From NCBI RefSeq assembly GCF_023700745.1, contig NZ_JAMPYG010000012.1:1-64000 (forward strand): DNA of 64,000 nt, in the 5' to 3' direction. Positions 40,578 to 51,384 of the stretch are shown in pieces. The notes under the pieces were generated by a model. That model made no database searches. It saw only the letters and a program-made list of their open reading frames with translations, and was not told where the DNA came from. This stretch comes from Rhodoferax sp. (GTDB taxonomy: Bacteria; Pseudomonadota; Gammaproteobacteria; Burkholderiales; Burkholderiaceae_C). Made by a program: the position numbers and the translations under genes. Numbering within the stretch: the stretch's first letter is position 1; every line of letters begins with the position of its first letter.

Positions 40578-41428
40578 AAACCGTGAAATCTTTTCTCCTT
40601 TTTCAAGTGCGCGCAGACTTGACCTTGGCGCGGCTAACGGCTGTTGCGTTCGCCTGTCTGGGTGCTTCCCTGCCGGTGCAAGCGCAGTCGCCGTCGATTG
40701 TGGTGGCGTCAACCACGTCGACCGAACAATCGGGGTTATTTTCCGTGCTACTGCCCGAGTTCAAGAAAGCCAGTGGCATCGAGGTGAAGGTGGTCGCTTT
40801 GGGCACCGGCCAGGCCATCGACATGGGGCGCCGCGGCGATGCCGACGTGTTGTTTGTGCATGACAAGGTGGCCGAGGAAAAAGTAGTGGCAGAAGGCTTC
40901 GCTGTCAAGCGCCTTGAGGTGATGTACAACGACTTTGTATTGGTGGGTCCGGCGACTGACCCGCTCAAGGTCAAGGGCTCGGATGTGGTTGAAGCGCTTA
41001 AAAAAATCGCTGCAGCCAATGGTGCGTTCATCTCGCGTGGCGATAAAAGCGGCACCCATGCGGCTGAGCTGCGTTTCTGGAAAATAGCCGACCTGGCGGA
41101 AAAACAGGGCAACGGCTACAGATCCTGCGGCTGCGGCATGGGGCCGGCACTCAACATGGCGTCCAGCAGCAATGCCTACGCGTTGACCGACCGGGGCACC
41201 TGGCTCAACTTCAAAAACCGGGGCGAATTGAAAGTGCTGGTGGAAGGCGACCAACGCTTGTTCAACCAATACGGGGTGATGCTGGTCAATCCGGCCAAGC
41301 ACCCGCATGTGAAAGCGACAGAGGGTCAGAAATTCGTCGACTGGGTGACATCAGCCGCCGGTCAGGGCGCGATTGTCAGCTACAAAATTGGCGGTGAACA
41401 ATTGTTTTTTCCGAACGCGGTGAAGTGA
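40574..41428 (+). CDS. tupA: Tungstate ABC transporter substrate-binding protein
   Basis: Signal peptide plus SIVVASTTSTEQSGLFSVLLPEFKKASGIEVKVVALGTGQAIDMGRRGDADVLFVHDK, TupA-type. Confidence 0.88.
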   Translation: MKTVKSFLLFQVRADLTLARLTAVAFACLGASLPVQAQSPSIVVASTTSTEQSGLFSVLLPEFKKASGIEVKVVALGTGQAIDMGRRGDADVLFVHDKVAEEKVVAEGFAVKRLEVMYNDFVLVGPATDPLKVKGSDVVEALKKIAAANGAFISRGDKSGTHAAELRFWKIADLAEKQGNGYRSCGCGMGPALNMASSSNAYALTDRGTWLNFKNRGELKVLVEGDQRLFNQYGVMLVNPAKHPHVKATEGQKFVDWVTSAAGQGAIVSYKIGGEQLFFPNAVK

Positions 41429-41453
41429 ATGCCGACTGGGGTTCTCACGGGCC

Positions 41454-41771
41454 TCAGTTGCGTAGTAGCACATACAACATCGTGCCCGTCAAAATACTCA
41501 GCAAGGGGTGTTTTTTCCACCATTGCAAGGCCACGACGGTGGCCGCCGCCGCCGCTTCTGCCCAAGGGCCGGACGGATTTTGGCGGGCACTGCCGACCAG
41601 CGTGTGCAACAGCAACAGCGCCATGATGGCCAGTGGCAAAAAGCGTCCCAGCTGTTGCACCAGCGGGTGACTTTGCAGCCAGCGCGCCGCCAGAAAGGGC
41701 AGGGCGCGCAGACCAAATGTGACCACGGCCATGGCTGCGATCGCACCAATGGCATACGTAATGTCGATCAT
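41454..41771 (-). CDS. azlD: AzlD-family branched-chain amino acid export protein
   Basis: About 105 aa multi-TM partner overlapping azlC. Confidence 0.82.
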   Translation of the reverse strand: MIDITYAIGAIAAMAVVTFGLRALPFLAARWLQSHPLVQQLGRFLPLAIMALLLLHTLVGSARQNPSGPWAEAAAAATVVALQWWKKHPLLSILTGTMLYVLLRN

Positions 41772-42469
41772 GGTGTGACCTCGCTGGCAGCCGGCTTGCG
41801 CCAGAACAGTCCGGCCAGCACGCTCAGGCCAATGGCGCTCAACAGGGCGTGTTGCGGCAGCAGCGCCCAGGCGACCGCATAACTCACCACGGCCACCCAC
41901 AGCGGTGCGGCTGAGTCAGCATGGCGCCACTGTTCCACCGCGAGCACGGCAAACAGGGCCGCCAGCGCAAAGTCCAGCCCCACCAGTGAAATTTGCGCCT
42001 GCGCCCCGATCACGGCGCCCAACAAAGTGCCCAACACCCACCAGCCCTGGTTGAGCAAGGCGACGGTGACCATCTGGCGCGTGCGGGTGCCCGGCGGCAG
42101 CGTGGTCAGCACCGAATAGGTCTCATCGGTCAGGGCAAACACCAGATACCAGCGTGCCCAGGGTTTCACAGGGAGCTTGTCCAGCAGAGACAAACCATAA
42201 AACACGTGACGTAAGTTCACCACCAGGGTGGCCAGGGCGATGGAGGCCACGGGCAGTCCCGCGGCCAGCATCGGCACCATCATGAACTGCGCTGCACCGG
42301 CAAACACAAAAACACTGGCCAGGAGCGCCAGCCACCACGGTGCGCCCGCCTGCACAAACAAAAAGCCGAACACCATGCCCAGCGGCACATAACCCATGGC
42401 CACCGGCACCGAGAGTGACAATACTGAAATGGGGCGGCTGGGCGGGCTGGGAGCGGGTGTGGCGGACAT
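41768..42469 (-). CDS. azlC: AzlC-family branched-chain amino acid permease
   Basis: PVAMGYVPLGMVFGFLFVQAGAPWWLALLASVFVFAGAAQFMMVPML. Confidence 0.88.
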   Translation of the reverse strand: MSATPAPSPPSRPISVLSLSVPVAMGYVPLGMVFGFLFVQAGAPWWLALLASVFVFAGAAQFMMVPMLAAGLPVASIALATLVVNLRHVFYGLSLLDKLPVKPWARWYLVFALTDETYSVLTTLPPGTRTRQMVTVALLNQGWWVLGTLLGAVIGAQAQISLVGLDFALAALFAVLAVEQWRHADSAAPLWVAVVSYAVAWALLPQHALLSAIGLSVLAGLFWRKPAASEVTP

Positions 42470-42580
42470 GATGCTTGGCGAGTCGGTGCGGTCAGAAGAC
42501 CGGGATTGTGACAGCCTGTATTTTTGCCACCTCGCGTGCGAGGCGCCGTTGGCACTGACTTTTGGTGATAAATTTGGGTC

Positions 42581-43276
42581 ATGATGATTATTCGCAGTAC
42601 CCGCGTGGCATTTTTATGTGCCTCGCTGCTGTCGGTGGTGGCGCTTCTGACGGCACCAGTCCACGCCGCGGACGCCAAGCAGGCACCGCTTGTGGCTACC
42701 GGAACCCAATTCATTGAACGCGCGGCCACCGCAAAGACCCTGGCGCAGCTGCGTCAGGGCGGTTATGCCCTGTATCTGCGTCACGCCAGCACCGACAACA
42801 ACCAGCCCGACCGCCTGCCGACGGTGGATCTGATGGATTGCAGCACCCAGCGACCGTTGACCGCTGAGGGACGCGCCCAGGCGGCCCACGTTGGGCGCGC
42901 CATCCGGGCGGCACGCATTCCCATCAAAAACATCCACATCAGCCCGCTGTGCCGCGTCAGGGACACGGCCAGAGCAGCGTTTCCTGGCCGCAAGGTCCTG
43001 GTGGACGGGCTGCTCATGTACACCGGCAACATGACCGAGGCCCAGAAGGCCCCCATTGTTGCCAACACCCGGCAGCTGCTGTCCAGGCCGGTGGCCTTGG
43101 GCAGCAACCGCCTGGTGATTGCCCACGCGCCCAATTTGATGGACTTGATGGGCTACTTTCCCAAAGAGGCCACGCTGGTGGTGTTTCGCCCCCGGGGCGA
43201 AGCCGGGTTTGATTATGTGGCGAGCATCCCGCTCGATTTGTGGGCAGAGCTGTTACCCCCAGGGGCTATCAAATGA
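42581..43276 (+). CDS. Secreted histidine phosphatase family protein
   Basis: Signal peptide; YALYLRHASTD; APNLMDLMGYFPKEATLVVFRP. Confidence 0.85.
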   Translation: MMIIRSTRVAFLCASLLSVVALLTAPVHAADAKQAPLVATGTQFIERAATAKTLAQLRQGGYALYLRHASTDNNQPDRLPTVDLMDCSTQRPLTAEGRAQAAHVGRAIRAARIPIKNIHISPLCRVRDTARAAFPGRKVLVDGLLMYTGNMTEAQKAPIVANTRQLLSRPVALGSNRLVIAHAPNLMDLMGYFPKEATLVVFRPRGEAGFDYVASIPLDLWAELLPPGAIK

Positions 43277-46200
43277 CAAACCATGCAAGGGGTGATCCGC
43301 ATCGCAGCGGGCAACCCACTGTGACCAGCAAAGGCCGGGTCTCGCCGATATTTTTGGTGTTTGTCCTGCCCGTGCTGCTGGTCATGCTGGTTGCGGGGGC
43401 TATTGTTTTTTCTTCGGTCAACAGCATCCAGAGCGAATACCGCCTGATTGCGGCAGCGCAGGCAGCAGACACGGAAAGGCTGGCCGCTGCCACCCGCTTT
43501 AATCAGGATCTGGCGGCGATTCAGAAGTTGGTGACCACGACTCTGGAGCAGGCCGCCAGCGGGGGCATCGACCAGGGCCAGGTCTATCGTGTTCACTCGG
43601 CGGTCGTTAACTTGCTGGCCGGTCTGGAGTCCCGTCTGCTTGATCTGGAGAGCCTGCAAGAGCTTAATGAAGCGGTCGTGGAAGCGCGCCGGGACTTTCT
43701 GGTGTACCGCGACCTGATTGTCACGGCCACCGATCTGGCAGCCATTGACCCGATGAGTGCCATGCGGCAGGCTTTCCAGGCCGGGCAGAGTTATGTGGCC
43801 TTCAGCGAGCATACGCACAGCATTGCCACCCGCGCAACCGAGGGCATGGCCCGGCGCGCTGACGCGCAGGCGCAGTCGTTTGAAAAATATGTCACTGAGA
43901 TGCTGCTCACTGCCGCGCTGTTGCTGGTGGCCTTGCTGCTGTTGTGGTTCTTCATTGCGCGCCAGATGCTGCAGCGGGTGTCGGTGTTGTCGAAGGCCAT
44001 GCAGGAGATGACTCGCCGAGAGTTGTCGGCCGGTGCCAGCGCTGAAATCGAGCGTATCAGCCAGGACAAGCGCAGTGTGCTGCGCGACATGGCCAGCGCG
44101 GTGCTGGCGTTTCGCGATGCGGTCAAGGACCGCGCGCACGCGCAGGCCGACCTGGGCGAACGCATCAAGGAGTTGTCATGCCTGTATGACGTCTCTGGAT
44201 TGATGGAGCGTGATGATCTGACTGAACCGGACCTGCTGATGGCCTTGGTCGGGCGCTTGCCGGCGGCCATGCGTTATCCCGATCTGGCCGCCGCGTGCAT
44301 TGGGTCAACGACTGGTTTGATCGGTGATACGGCTGTCATGGAGCAGACGCAATTTTTGTCAGTGTCGTTTGGTGGCGCCGATGGTGTGGCACTGCATGAA
44401 TTGCGGGTGGCTTACCTGGGAGCTTTGCCTACAGATGCGGGGGCGCCTTTTCTGGCCGAAGAGCAGACGTTGCTGGATGCCATTCGCGTGCGCTTGAACA
44501 AGACGCTCGGGCTGCGCCGCGCGCGTGCCAGTGAAGCGGAGACGCAGGCCTTGATGAACGCCATCTTCGCGCAGGCCGCCAACGCCATCAACCTGATCGA
44601 GGTGCAGACCCTGCGCATCGTCCAGGTCAATGCGGCCAGCTCGCGCATTTTGGGCTACAGCCGCGACGAGTTGCTGCAGATGACACTGCACGACTACCAG
44701 TCTGCGGACGATGACGAAGGCTTGCAGGAACGGGTCAACAAGGCGGTGGCGGCAGGCGGCGCCAGTTTTGACAATGTCTACCGCTGTAAAGATGGCCGCC
44801 GGATTGATGTACATATCAAAGCCAGCCTGATTCGACAGCACGGGGTGGATTACATGGTGGTCTTGTGGGACGACATCACCGAGTCCAAAAAAGCCGAGCT
44901 GGCCCTGCGCAAGCTCAGCACAGCCGTGGAACAGAGCCCGCATGCGGTGGTGATTACCGACATCGATGCACGAATTGAATACGTCAACGATGCCTTTGTC
45001 AGGCTGACCGGTTTCAGTCGCGACCAGGTCATGGGTCAGAATCCGCGCCTGTTGAGCTCGGGCAAAACGCCACCGGAAGTCTATCTGGGTATGTGGCAGA
45101 CGCTGACTGGCGGTCAGACCTGGAGTGGCAAGTTCATCAACCGCACCCGTGACGGGTACGAACGCACCGAGGCCGCCATCATCACGCCACTGCGCGATAT
45201 CCATGGCCGCATCTGCAACTATGTGGCGGTCAAGGAGGACATCACCGAGCGCCAGCGCAGCGAGGACGAGCTGCGCAAGCTGTACCTGGCCGTGGAGCAA
45301 AGCCCGGAAAGCATCGTTATTACCAATACCTCGGCTGAAATCGAGTACGTCAACCAGGCATTTATTCACGCCACCGGCTACAGCCGTGAGGAAGCACTGG
45401 GGCTGAATCCGCGGGTGCTCAAGTCGGGCAAGACCCCGCCGGCGACCTACCAGGAGATGTGGGACGCACTGACCCGCGGTGACACCTGGAGCGGCATTTT
45501 GTTCAACCGTCGCAAGGACGGCAGCGAGTACGAGGAGCAGGCCACCATCACGCCGGTGCGCCAGGCCGACGGTCATGTCAGTCATTATCTGGCGATCAAG
45601 GAAAACGTGACCGAAAAGCGCCGTATGACCGATGAGCTGGCGCAATACCGTAGGAACCTGGAGCAACTCGTCGCTGTCCGCACGGCCGAGCTGACCGAGG
45701 TGTACGAGTCGCTGCGGGTAGCGGGCGAAGAGCAAATGGCGATTTTTGAAACCGCCACCTCGGGCATGGCCCTGATCAAGGACCGGATCTTTGTGCGCAC
45801 CAACAAGCGCCTGTGTGAATTGTTCGGCTGGATGGAGGGGGCCATGGTCGGTCAGCCCACGGCCATCTGGTATCCCGATGCCGAAGCAGCACGGCAGGGT
45901 AGCGAGCCGGTGTATGAGCAAATCTGGAAAGGGAAGGCGCATCGCCGCGAGCAGCAGTTGATGCGCAGGGATGGCAGCCTGTTCTGGGCCCGCCTGACCG
46001 GCCGGGCGGTCGATGTGAATTTTCCAGACATGGGCACGGTGTGGGTGGTTGATGATATTTCAGACGAACGGTCGAGCGCCCAAGCCATGCGCCAAGCCAA
46101 GGAGCTGGCTGAAGACGCGGCTCGCACCAAGGCCAATTTCCTGGCCAACATGAGCCATGAAATCCGTACCCCCATGAATGCCGTGATTGGTATGACGCAT

Positions 46201-48330
46201 TTGATGCTGAAGACCGAGCTGCTACCGCGCCAGCGTGACTACATGAAAAAGATCATGGACTCGGGCCAGCATTTGCTGGGCATCATCAATGACATTCTGG
46301 ATGTGTCCAAGATTGAGGCCGGCAAGCTCGCCATTGAACACATTGATTTCGATCTGGAAAAATTGCTGGCCAATGTGAGCAACCTGATTTCTGAAAAAGT
46401 CGCGGCCAAGGGGCTGGAATTCATCATTGACGTTGACCGTAATGTGCCCAATAACCTGGTGGGTGACCCGCTGCGTTTGAGCCAGGTGCTCATCAACTAT
46501 ACCAACAACGCGGTGAAGTTCACTGCCAAGGGCGAGGTGGATGTGGTAGTGCGTGTGCGCAAGCAAACCGAGCAAGAGGTACTGTTGTATTTTGCGGTAC
46601 GCGATACCGGCATCGGCTTGACGCCAGAACAATGCAGCAAGTTGTTCCAGTCCTTCCAGCAGGCCGACAGTTCCACCACGCGCGAGTTTGGTGGCACTGG
46701 TCTGGGCCTGGCGATCAGCAAAAAATTGGTTGACATGATGCAGGGCGAAGTGGGTGTGGAAAGCGTGTCCGGGCAGGGCAGTATTTTCTGGTTTACCGCA
46801 CGCCTGGGCTTGGGCCTGGCCGCACCGCGCCAGCGCATTCTGAATGCCGATCTGCAAGGCCATCGGGCGCTGGTGGTGGACGACAACGAGAGTGCCAGGG
46901 TGGTGCTGTGTGACATGCTTGAGGGCATGGGTCTGGTGGTTGAAGAGTCCGAGAACGGCCCGGCGGCGATTCATGCGGTGGATCAGGCTGAACTGCGCAA
47001 CCAGCCTTTTGACTTTGTTTTCCTGGACTGGCAAATGCCCGACATGAATGGCATCGAGGCGGCCCGGCGTTTGCGTGCGCGGCCGTTGAAGCGCGTCCCC
47101 AACATGGTGATGGTGACCGCTTTTGGCCGTGAAGAGGTGCTCAAGGAGGCGAGCGAAGCCGGGGTGCGGGATGTGTTGATCAAGCCGGTGAGTGCGTCCA
47201 TGCTGTTCGATTGCGTCATGAGCATGCTCGGTCAGACCCCCGGGGGACGGCGCAGCAGCGCCGAAATCCCCAGCTTGAGTGCAGAAAACCTGGCCAGCAT
47301 CAAGGGTGCGCGTATTTTGCTGGTGGAAGACAACGACCTGAACCAGGAGGTCGCGACCGAACTGTTACGCGATGCTGGCTTTATTGTGGATGTGGCCGAC
47401 AACGGTGAAATTGCCCTGAAAAAAGTGCAGCAAGCCAGCTTTGACCTGGTGCTGATGGACATGCAAATGCCGGTGATGGACGGCCTGACGGCCACCCGTG
47501 AAATCCGCAAACTGCCCGACTTTGCTGCGCTGCCGATCGTTGCCATGACGGCCAATGTGCAGGCGAGTGACCGCCTGCGTTGTTCAGAGGCCGGCATGAA
47601 CGACCATCTGGCCAAGCCCATTGACCCCGAGTTGTTGTGGCAATGCCTGTTGCGCTGGATCCCGCCGCGTGCCAGCCGGTCAACCGGGGCCGATCCTGCA
47701 GCGGCTGGCAGCACCGCGCCCCAGGACACCGACCAGACGATACCCGAGCACATTGCCGGGTTGGACACCCAGGCCGGACTGCGGCGGGTGCTGGGCAAAA
47801 AACCACTCTACCTGTCGATGCTGCGGCGCTTTGTGGCCGGTCAGAAAACCGTCGTGACCCAATTGCTGGCGGCCTTGGCGCAGGACGATCTGAAAACGAC
47901 CGAGCGCCTGGCCCATACCACCAAGAGCACGGCGGGCAGCATTGGCGCGCTTGAGGTCCAGGCGCTTGCGGCCGAGGTTGAACATGGGCTGGCGCATGGT
48001 GCGGCCCGCCCGACGCTGTTGGCCCAGGTGCGGGCCCTGGAGCTGCCGCTGGCGGCCTTGATCAACGCACTGGAGCAGGCCTTGCCAGAGGAGGCGGTTC
48101 ATGCCAAAGTGAGCGTGGATCCGGTCAAGCTCAAGGAGGTTTGCGACCGTTTGGCGTCCTTGCTTGCCTATGACGACGCGTCGGCGGTTGATGTTGTCGA
48201 CGACCAAGCCGATTTGCTTAACATGGCCTTCCCAACACATTACCCCGCCTTGGAAAACGCGGTAAAAATGTTCGACTTTGAAGTGGCACTGCAGACGCTT
48301 AAAGACGCTCTTACCACGCTTCCCACTTAG
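43273..48330 (+). CDS. Large hybrid sensor histidine kinase (TM sensor, multiple PAS/PAC, HisKA-HATPase, two REC, Hpt)
   Basis: NMSHEIRTPMNAVIGMTHLM, GTGLGLAISKKLVDMM, REC domains VFLDWQMPDMNG and VLMDMQMPVMDG, C-terminal Hpt ERLAHTTKSTAGSIGA. Confidence 0.95.
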   Translation: MTNHARGDPHRSGQPTVTSKGRVSPIFLVFVLPVLLVMLVAGAIVFSSVNSIQSEYRLIAAAQAADTERLAAATRFNQDLAAIQKLVTTTLEQAASGGIDQGQVYRVHSAVVNLLAGLESRLLDLESLQELNEAVVEARRDFLVYRDLIVTATDLAAIDPMSAMRQAFQAGQSYVAFSEHTHSIATRATEGMARRADAQAQSFEKYVTEMLLTAALLLVALLLLWFFIARQMLQRVSVLSKAMQEMTRRELSAGASAEIERISQDKRSVLRDMASAVLAFRDAVKDRAHAQADLGERIKELSCLYDVSGLMERDDLTEPDLLMALVGRLPAAMRYPDLAAACIGSTTGLIGDTAVMEQTQFLSVSFGGADGVALHELRVAYLGALPTDAGAPFLAEEQTLLDAIRVRLNKTLGLRRARASEAETQALMNAIFAQAANAINLIEVQTLRIVQVNAASSRILGYSRDELLQMTLHDYQSADDDEGLQERVNKAVAAGGASFDNVYRCKDGRRIDVHIKASLIRQHGVDYMVVLWDDITESKKAELALRKLSTAVEQSPHAVVITDIDARIEYVNDAFVRLTGFSRDQVMGQNPRLLSSGKTPPEVYLGMWQTLTGGQTWSGKFINRTRDGYERTEAAIITPLRDIHGRICNYVAVKEDITERQRSEDELRKLYLAVEQSPESIVITNTSAEIEYVNQAFIHATGYSREEALGLNPRVLKSGKTPPATYQEMWDALTRGDTWSGILFNRRKDGSEYEEQATITPVRQADGHVSHYLAIKENVTEKRRMTDELAQYRRNLEQLVAVRTAELTEVYESLRVAGEEQMAIFETATSGMALIKDRIFVRTNKRLCELFGWMEGAMVGQPTAIWYPDAEAARQGSEPVYEQIWKGKAHRREQQLMRRDGSLFWARLTGRAVDVNFPDMGTVWVVDDISDERSSAQAMRQAKELAEDAARTKANFLANMSHEIRTPMNAVIGMTHLMLKTELLPRQRDYMKKIMDSGQHLLGIINDILDVSKIEAGKLAIEHIDFDLEKLLANVSNLISEKVAAKGLEFIIDVDRNVPNNLVGDPLRLSQVLINYTNNAVKFTAKGEVDVVVRVRKQTEQEVLLYFAVRDTGIGLTPEQCSKLFQSFQQADSSTTREFGGTGLGLAISKKLVDMMQGEVGVESVSGQGSIFWFTARLGLGLAAPRQRILNADLQGHRALVVDDNESARVVLCDMLEGMGLVVEESENGPAAIHAVDQAELRNQPFDFVFLDWQMPDMNGIEAARRLRARPLKRVPNMVMVTAFGREEVLKEASEAGVRDVLIKPVSASMLFDCVMSMLGQTPGGRRSSAEIPSLSAENLASIKGARILLVEDNDLNQEVATELLRDAGFIVDVADNGEIALKKVQQASFDLVLMDMQMPVMDGLTATREIRKLPDFAALPIVAMTANVQASDRLRCSEAGMNDHLAKPIDPELLWQCLLRWIPPRASRSTGADPAAAGSTAPQDTDQTIPEHIAGLDTQAGLRRVLGKKPLYLSMLRRFVAGQKTVVTQLLAALAQDDLKTTERLAHTTKSTAGSIGALEVQALAAEVEHGLAHGAARPTLLAQVRALELPLAALINALEQALPEEAVHAKVSVDPVKLKEVCDRLASLLAYDDASAVDVVDDQADLLNMAFPTHYPALENAVKMFDFEVALQTLKDALTTLPT

Positions 48331-48338
48331 CCATTCCC

Positions 48339-49505
48339 ATGAATCCAATCGACTTCACTCAAAAACCCACCATCCTGGTGGTTGATGACACGCCCGACAA
48401 CCTGTCCCTGGTCAGCAGCCTGCTGCGCGACGATTACATCGTGCGGGTGGCCAACAACGGCGAGAAGGCCTTGCGCATTGCCACGTCAGAGCAAGCCCCC
48501 GATCTGATCCTGCTGGACATCATGATGCCGGGCATGGATGGTTACGAGGTTTGCAAGCGTCTCAAGGATGACCCCAGGTCACGTGACATCCGGGTCATTT
48601 TCCTGACTGCCAAGTCCGAGGTGGAAGACGAGCGCAAGGGCTTCAAGCTGGGCGCAGTGGACTACATTACCAAGCCCATCAGTCCACCGATCTTGCAGGA
48701 GCGCATCAAGACCCATCTGTCGCTCAAAGCCGCAGCCGATTTTCTGCGCGATAAAAATATTTACCTCGAACAGGAGGTGGCGCGGCCCACCCAGGAGCTG
48801 ACCACGATTCAGGAGGTGACCATTCTGGCAATGGCTTCGCTGGCGGAAACACGTGACAGCGATACCGGCAACCACATCCGACGCACCCAGTTTTATGTGA
48901 AGGCGCTGGCGAAGCAACTGCAAAACCACCCCCGGTTCAAGCATTACCTGACCGATGCCAACATTGCCATGCTGTTCAAGTCCGCGCCCCTGCACGACAT
49001 TGGCAAGGTGGGGATTCCCGACCGCATTTTGCTCAAGCCCGGACGTTTTGAGCCGGAAGAGTTCGAGATCATGAAGCGTCACACTATCTTGGGGCGTGAA
49101 GCCATTGAACACGCCGAAAAATCGCTCGGCATTGAAGTCGATTTTCTGCGCACCGCCAAAGAAATTGCCATGTCGCACCAAGAGAAGTGGGATGGCAGTG
49201 GCTACCCCGAGGCGCTCAAGGGCGATGCCATTCCCATCAGCGCTCGCTTGATGGCGCTGGCCGATGTCTATGACGCACTGATCAGCCGCCGCGTGTACAA
49301 GGAGGGCATGCCGCACGCCAAGGCGGTGGCGATCATCGTTGAGTCCAGAGGCAGTCATCTCGACCCCGATCTCGTCGATGCTTTCCTGTCCATTCAGGAC
49401 GAATTCCAGGCGATTGCTGCGCGTTTTGTTGACAGCGACCAGGATTTGCAACGTAAGGCGGCAAGCCTGGCCTTGATGCAAGCTGCCGATAATTCACCGG
49501 CCTGA
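48339..49505 (+). CDS. Response regulator with HD-GYP phosphodiesterase domain
   Basis: REC (LILLDIMMPGMDGYEVCKRLK) plus HD (APLHDIGKVGIPD) and HQEKWDGSGYPEALKG. Confidence 0.95.
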   Translation: MNPIDFTQKPTILVVDDTPDNLSLVSSLLRDDYIVRVANNGEKALRIATSEQAPDLILLDIMMPGMDGYEVCKRLKDDPRSRDIRVIFLTAKSEVEDERKGFKLGAVDYITKPISPPILQERIKTHLSLKAAADFLRDKNIYLEQEVARPTQELTTIQEVTILAMASLAETRDSDTGNHIRRTQFYVKALAKQLQNHPRFKHYLTDANIAMLFKSAPLHDIGKVGIPDRILLKPGRFEPEEFEIMKRHTILGREAIEHAEKSLGIEVDFLRTAKEIAMSHQEKWDGSGYPEALKGDAIPISARLMALADVYDALISRRVYKEGMPHAKAVAIIVESRGSHLDPDLVDAFLSIQDEFQAIAARFVDSDQDLQRKAASLALMQAADNSPA

Positions 49506-49602
49506 GACATCAGCTGAATGGGTTGAAAACGGCACAGCAGTCCGACGCATTGGTACATGATGCTGATACTGGGCTTGTCCCATCGTTTGCCTATAGGGCA
49601 TT

Positions 49603-50667
49603 TCAATCCATCAAGGCCACAGACTTGATCAAGGCAAAAGCCTGCATGCCACTGGTCAGTCCCAGCATATGACAGGAATAACGTGTGATCTCTGCCAGCA
49701 GCGCCTGACCATCGGCCAGCTGACACACCACCGTGGCGCGGCCCGTGGCGCCGGGGTGGATGGCTGCGATGGTAATGGGTAACTGATTCAGAATGCTCAG
49801 GCCTTGCGGCTGTACCGTGGCCAGGCTCACATCACGCGCCAGCACGCGCAGGCGCGAGGCCGAAGGCCTGGCACCGGGGGCCAAGCTCAGGCGCAAGCGC
49901 AAGGTGGTATTGCCAAAGGAAGCCAGGCCGTGTTCGTCGGTGCCCAGCAGGCTGCCCTGTAACACGCTGACTGGACCTTCTTCGTCAAACAAAGGTGAGT
50001 CGGGTCTGGCCAGGGCATCATGCAATGCCTCGATCCGTTCGATGCGGCCGTCCGCCATGAAGATCACCCGGCTGGCCAGGCGTTCCACTTCGAGCGGTGC
50101 ATGGGTGATGTACAGCACCGGCAGCCCGGATTCCTGCGCCAGCGCGTCAATCAGCGCCAGCAACTCGGTCTTGGCACGCCAGTCGAGTGCCGACAGTGGC
50201 TCGTCCATGCACAGCAGGCGGGGTTGTGACAGCAGCGCGCGCGCGATGGCCACACGCTGGCGCTCACCGCCCGAGAGCGTGCTCACCGCCTGGTCAAGCA
50301 ATGGACTGATCCCCACCCGCGCGGCAATTTTTGTCAGCGCGTCTGCCGGAGCTGCAGGGGCACGCTGGCAGGCGAAGTCCAGGTTGCCGCGCACATTCAG
50401 ATGGGGAAAAAGTGCTGCTTCCTGAAAAACAAAGCCGATATGGCGCTGCGTGGCGGGCAGGCGCCAGGCCTGGTTTTGCCAGGTCTCGCCTTTGAAGCGC
50501 AGTGTTCCACGGGTGTCTGCGTCGAGTCCGGCCATCGCCCGCAGCAGGGTGCTTTTGCCCGAGCCGGAGCGCCCAAACAGCACGCTGACGCCTTGTGCCG
50601 GAAAGGAAAAAGCGCCGCTTTGCAGCTCAAAGTTGCCCTTCTTTAGGGTGAGGTTGCCTTCAATCAT
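49603..50667 (-). CDS. modC: Molybdate ABC transporter ATP-binding protein
   Basis: GRSGSGKSTLLRAMAGLD, LSGGERQRVAIARALLSQP, C-terminal MOP/TOBE-like region. Confidence 0.93.
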   Translation of the reverse strand: MIEGNLTLKKGNFELQSGAFSFPAQGVSVLFGRSGSGKSTLLRAMAGLDADTRGTLRFKGETWQNQAWRLPATQRHIGFVFQEAALFPHLNVRGNLDFACQRAPAAPADALTKIAARVGISPLLDQAVSTLSGGERQRVAIARALLSQPRLLCMDEPLSALDWRAKTELLALIDALAQESGLPVLYITHAPLEVERLASRVIFMADGRIERIEALHDALARPDSPLFDEEGPVSVLQGSLLGTDEHGLASFGNTTLRLRLSLAPGARPSASRLRVLARDVSLATVQPQGLSILNQLPITIAAIHPGATGRATVVCQLADGQALLAEITRYSCHMLGLTSGMQAFALIKSVALMD

Positions 50668-50685
50668 GGGGTGGCTCAGCGTGGC

Positions 50686-51384
50686 TTAGCGGGGTTTAAG
50701 CGGGCTCATCACGCGCTGGTTGATGGCGTAAAAAAGCAGCAGTGTCAGGAATGAAAAACCCAGCAAGACGGCCGAGAGCCGGTGTGCTGCAGCGTACTCA
50801 AGCGCTTGGGAGTGGTCGTAAATGGCCATCGACACCACCCGCGTCTCCCCCGCAATGCTGCCGCCCAGCATGGCAATCACGCCAAACTCACCCACGGTGT
50901 GGGCAAAGGTGATGACCACAGCGGTCAGGATGCCGCTGCGTGACAGTGGCAACACCACATGGAAGAAGCGGTCGAGCGCGTTGGCGCGCAGCGTGGCGGC
51001 GGCATCGAGCAGGCGACTGTCAATGGCCGCAAAGGCATCACGCAAGGGTTGTACCGCAAAGGGCAGCGAGTAAATCACCGAGCCCACCAGAATGCCCCAG
51101 AAGCTGAAGGCCAGGTGATGCAAGCCCAGTCGCTCCAGTGTGCCGCCCACCGCGCCTTGCGGTCCGAGCACGATCAGCAGATAAAAACCAATCACGGTGG
51201 GTGGTAACACCAGCGGCAGCGACACCAGCGCCGCCACGCTGTTGACCCAGCAACTGCGGCTGTGCGCCAGCCACCAGGCCAGCGGTGCCGAGAGCAGCAG
51301 CAGGATCAGCGTGGTCAAGCCCGCCAGCTTGGCGGTAAGCCAAATCGCTTGCCATTCACCCGGGGTCATGCCGGCGAGGTTCAT
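50686..51384 (-). CDS. modB: Molybdate ABC transporter permease
   Basis: ModB family (LVLPPTVIGFYLLIVLGPQGAVG; HTVGEFGVIAMLGGSIAGETRVVSMAIYDHSQALEY). Confidence 0.93.
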   Translation of the reverse strand: MNLAGMTPGEWQAIWLTAKLAGLTTLILLLLSAPLAWWLAHSRSCWVNSVAALVSLPLVLPPTVIGFYLLIVLGPQGAVGGTLERLGLHHLAFSFWGILVGSVIYSLPFAVQPLRDAFAAIDSRLLDAAATLRANALDRFFHVVLPLSRSGILTAVVITFAHTVGEFGVIAMLGGSIAGETRVVSMAIYDHSQALEYAAAHRLSAVLLGFSFLTLLLFYAINQRVMSPLKPR

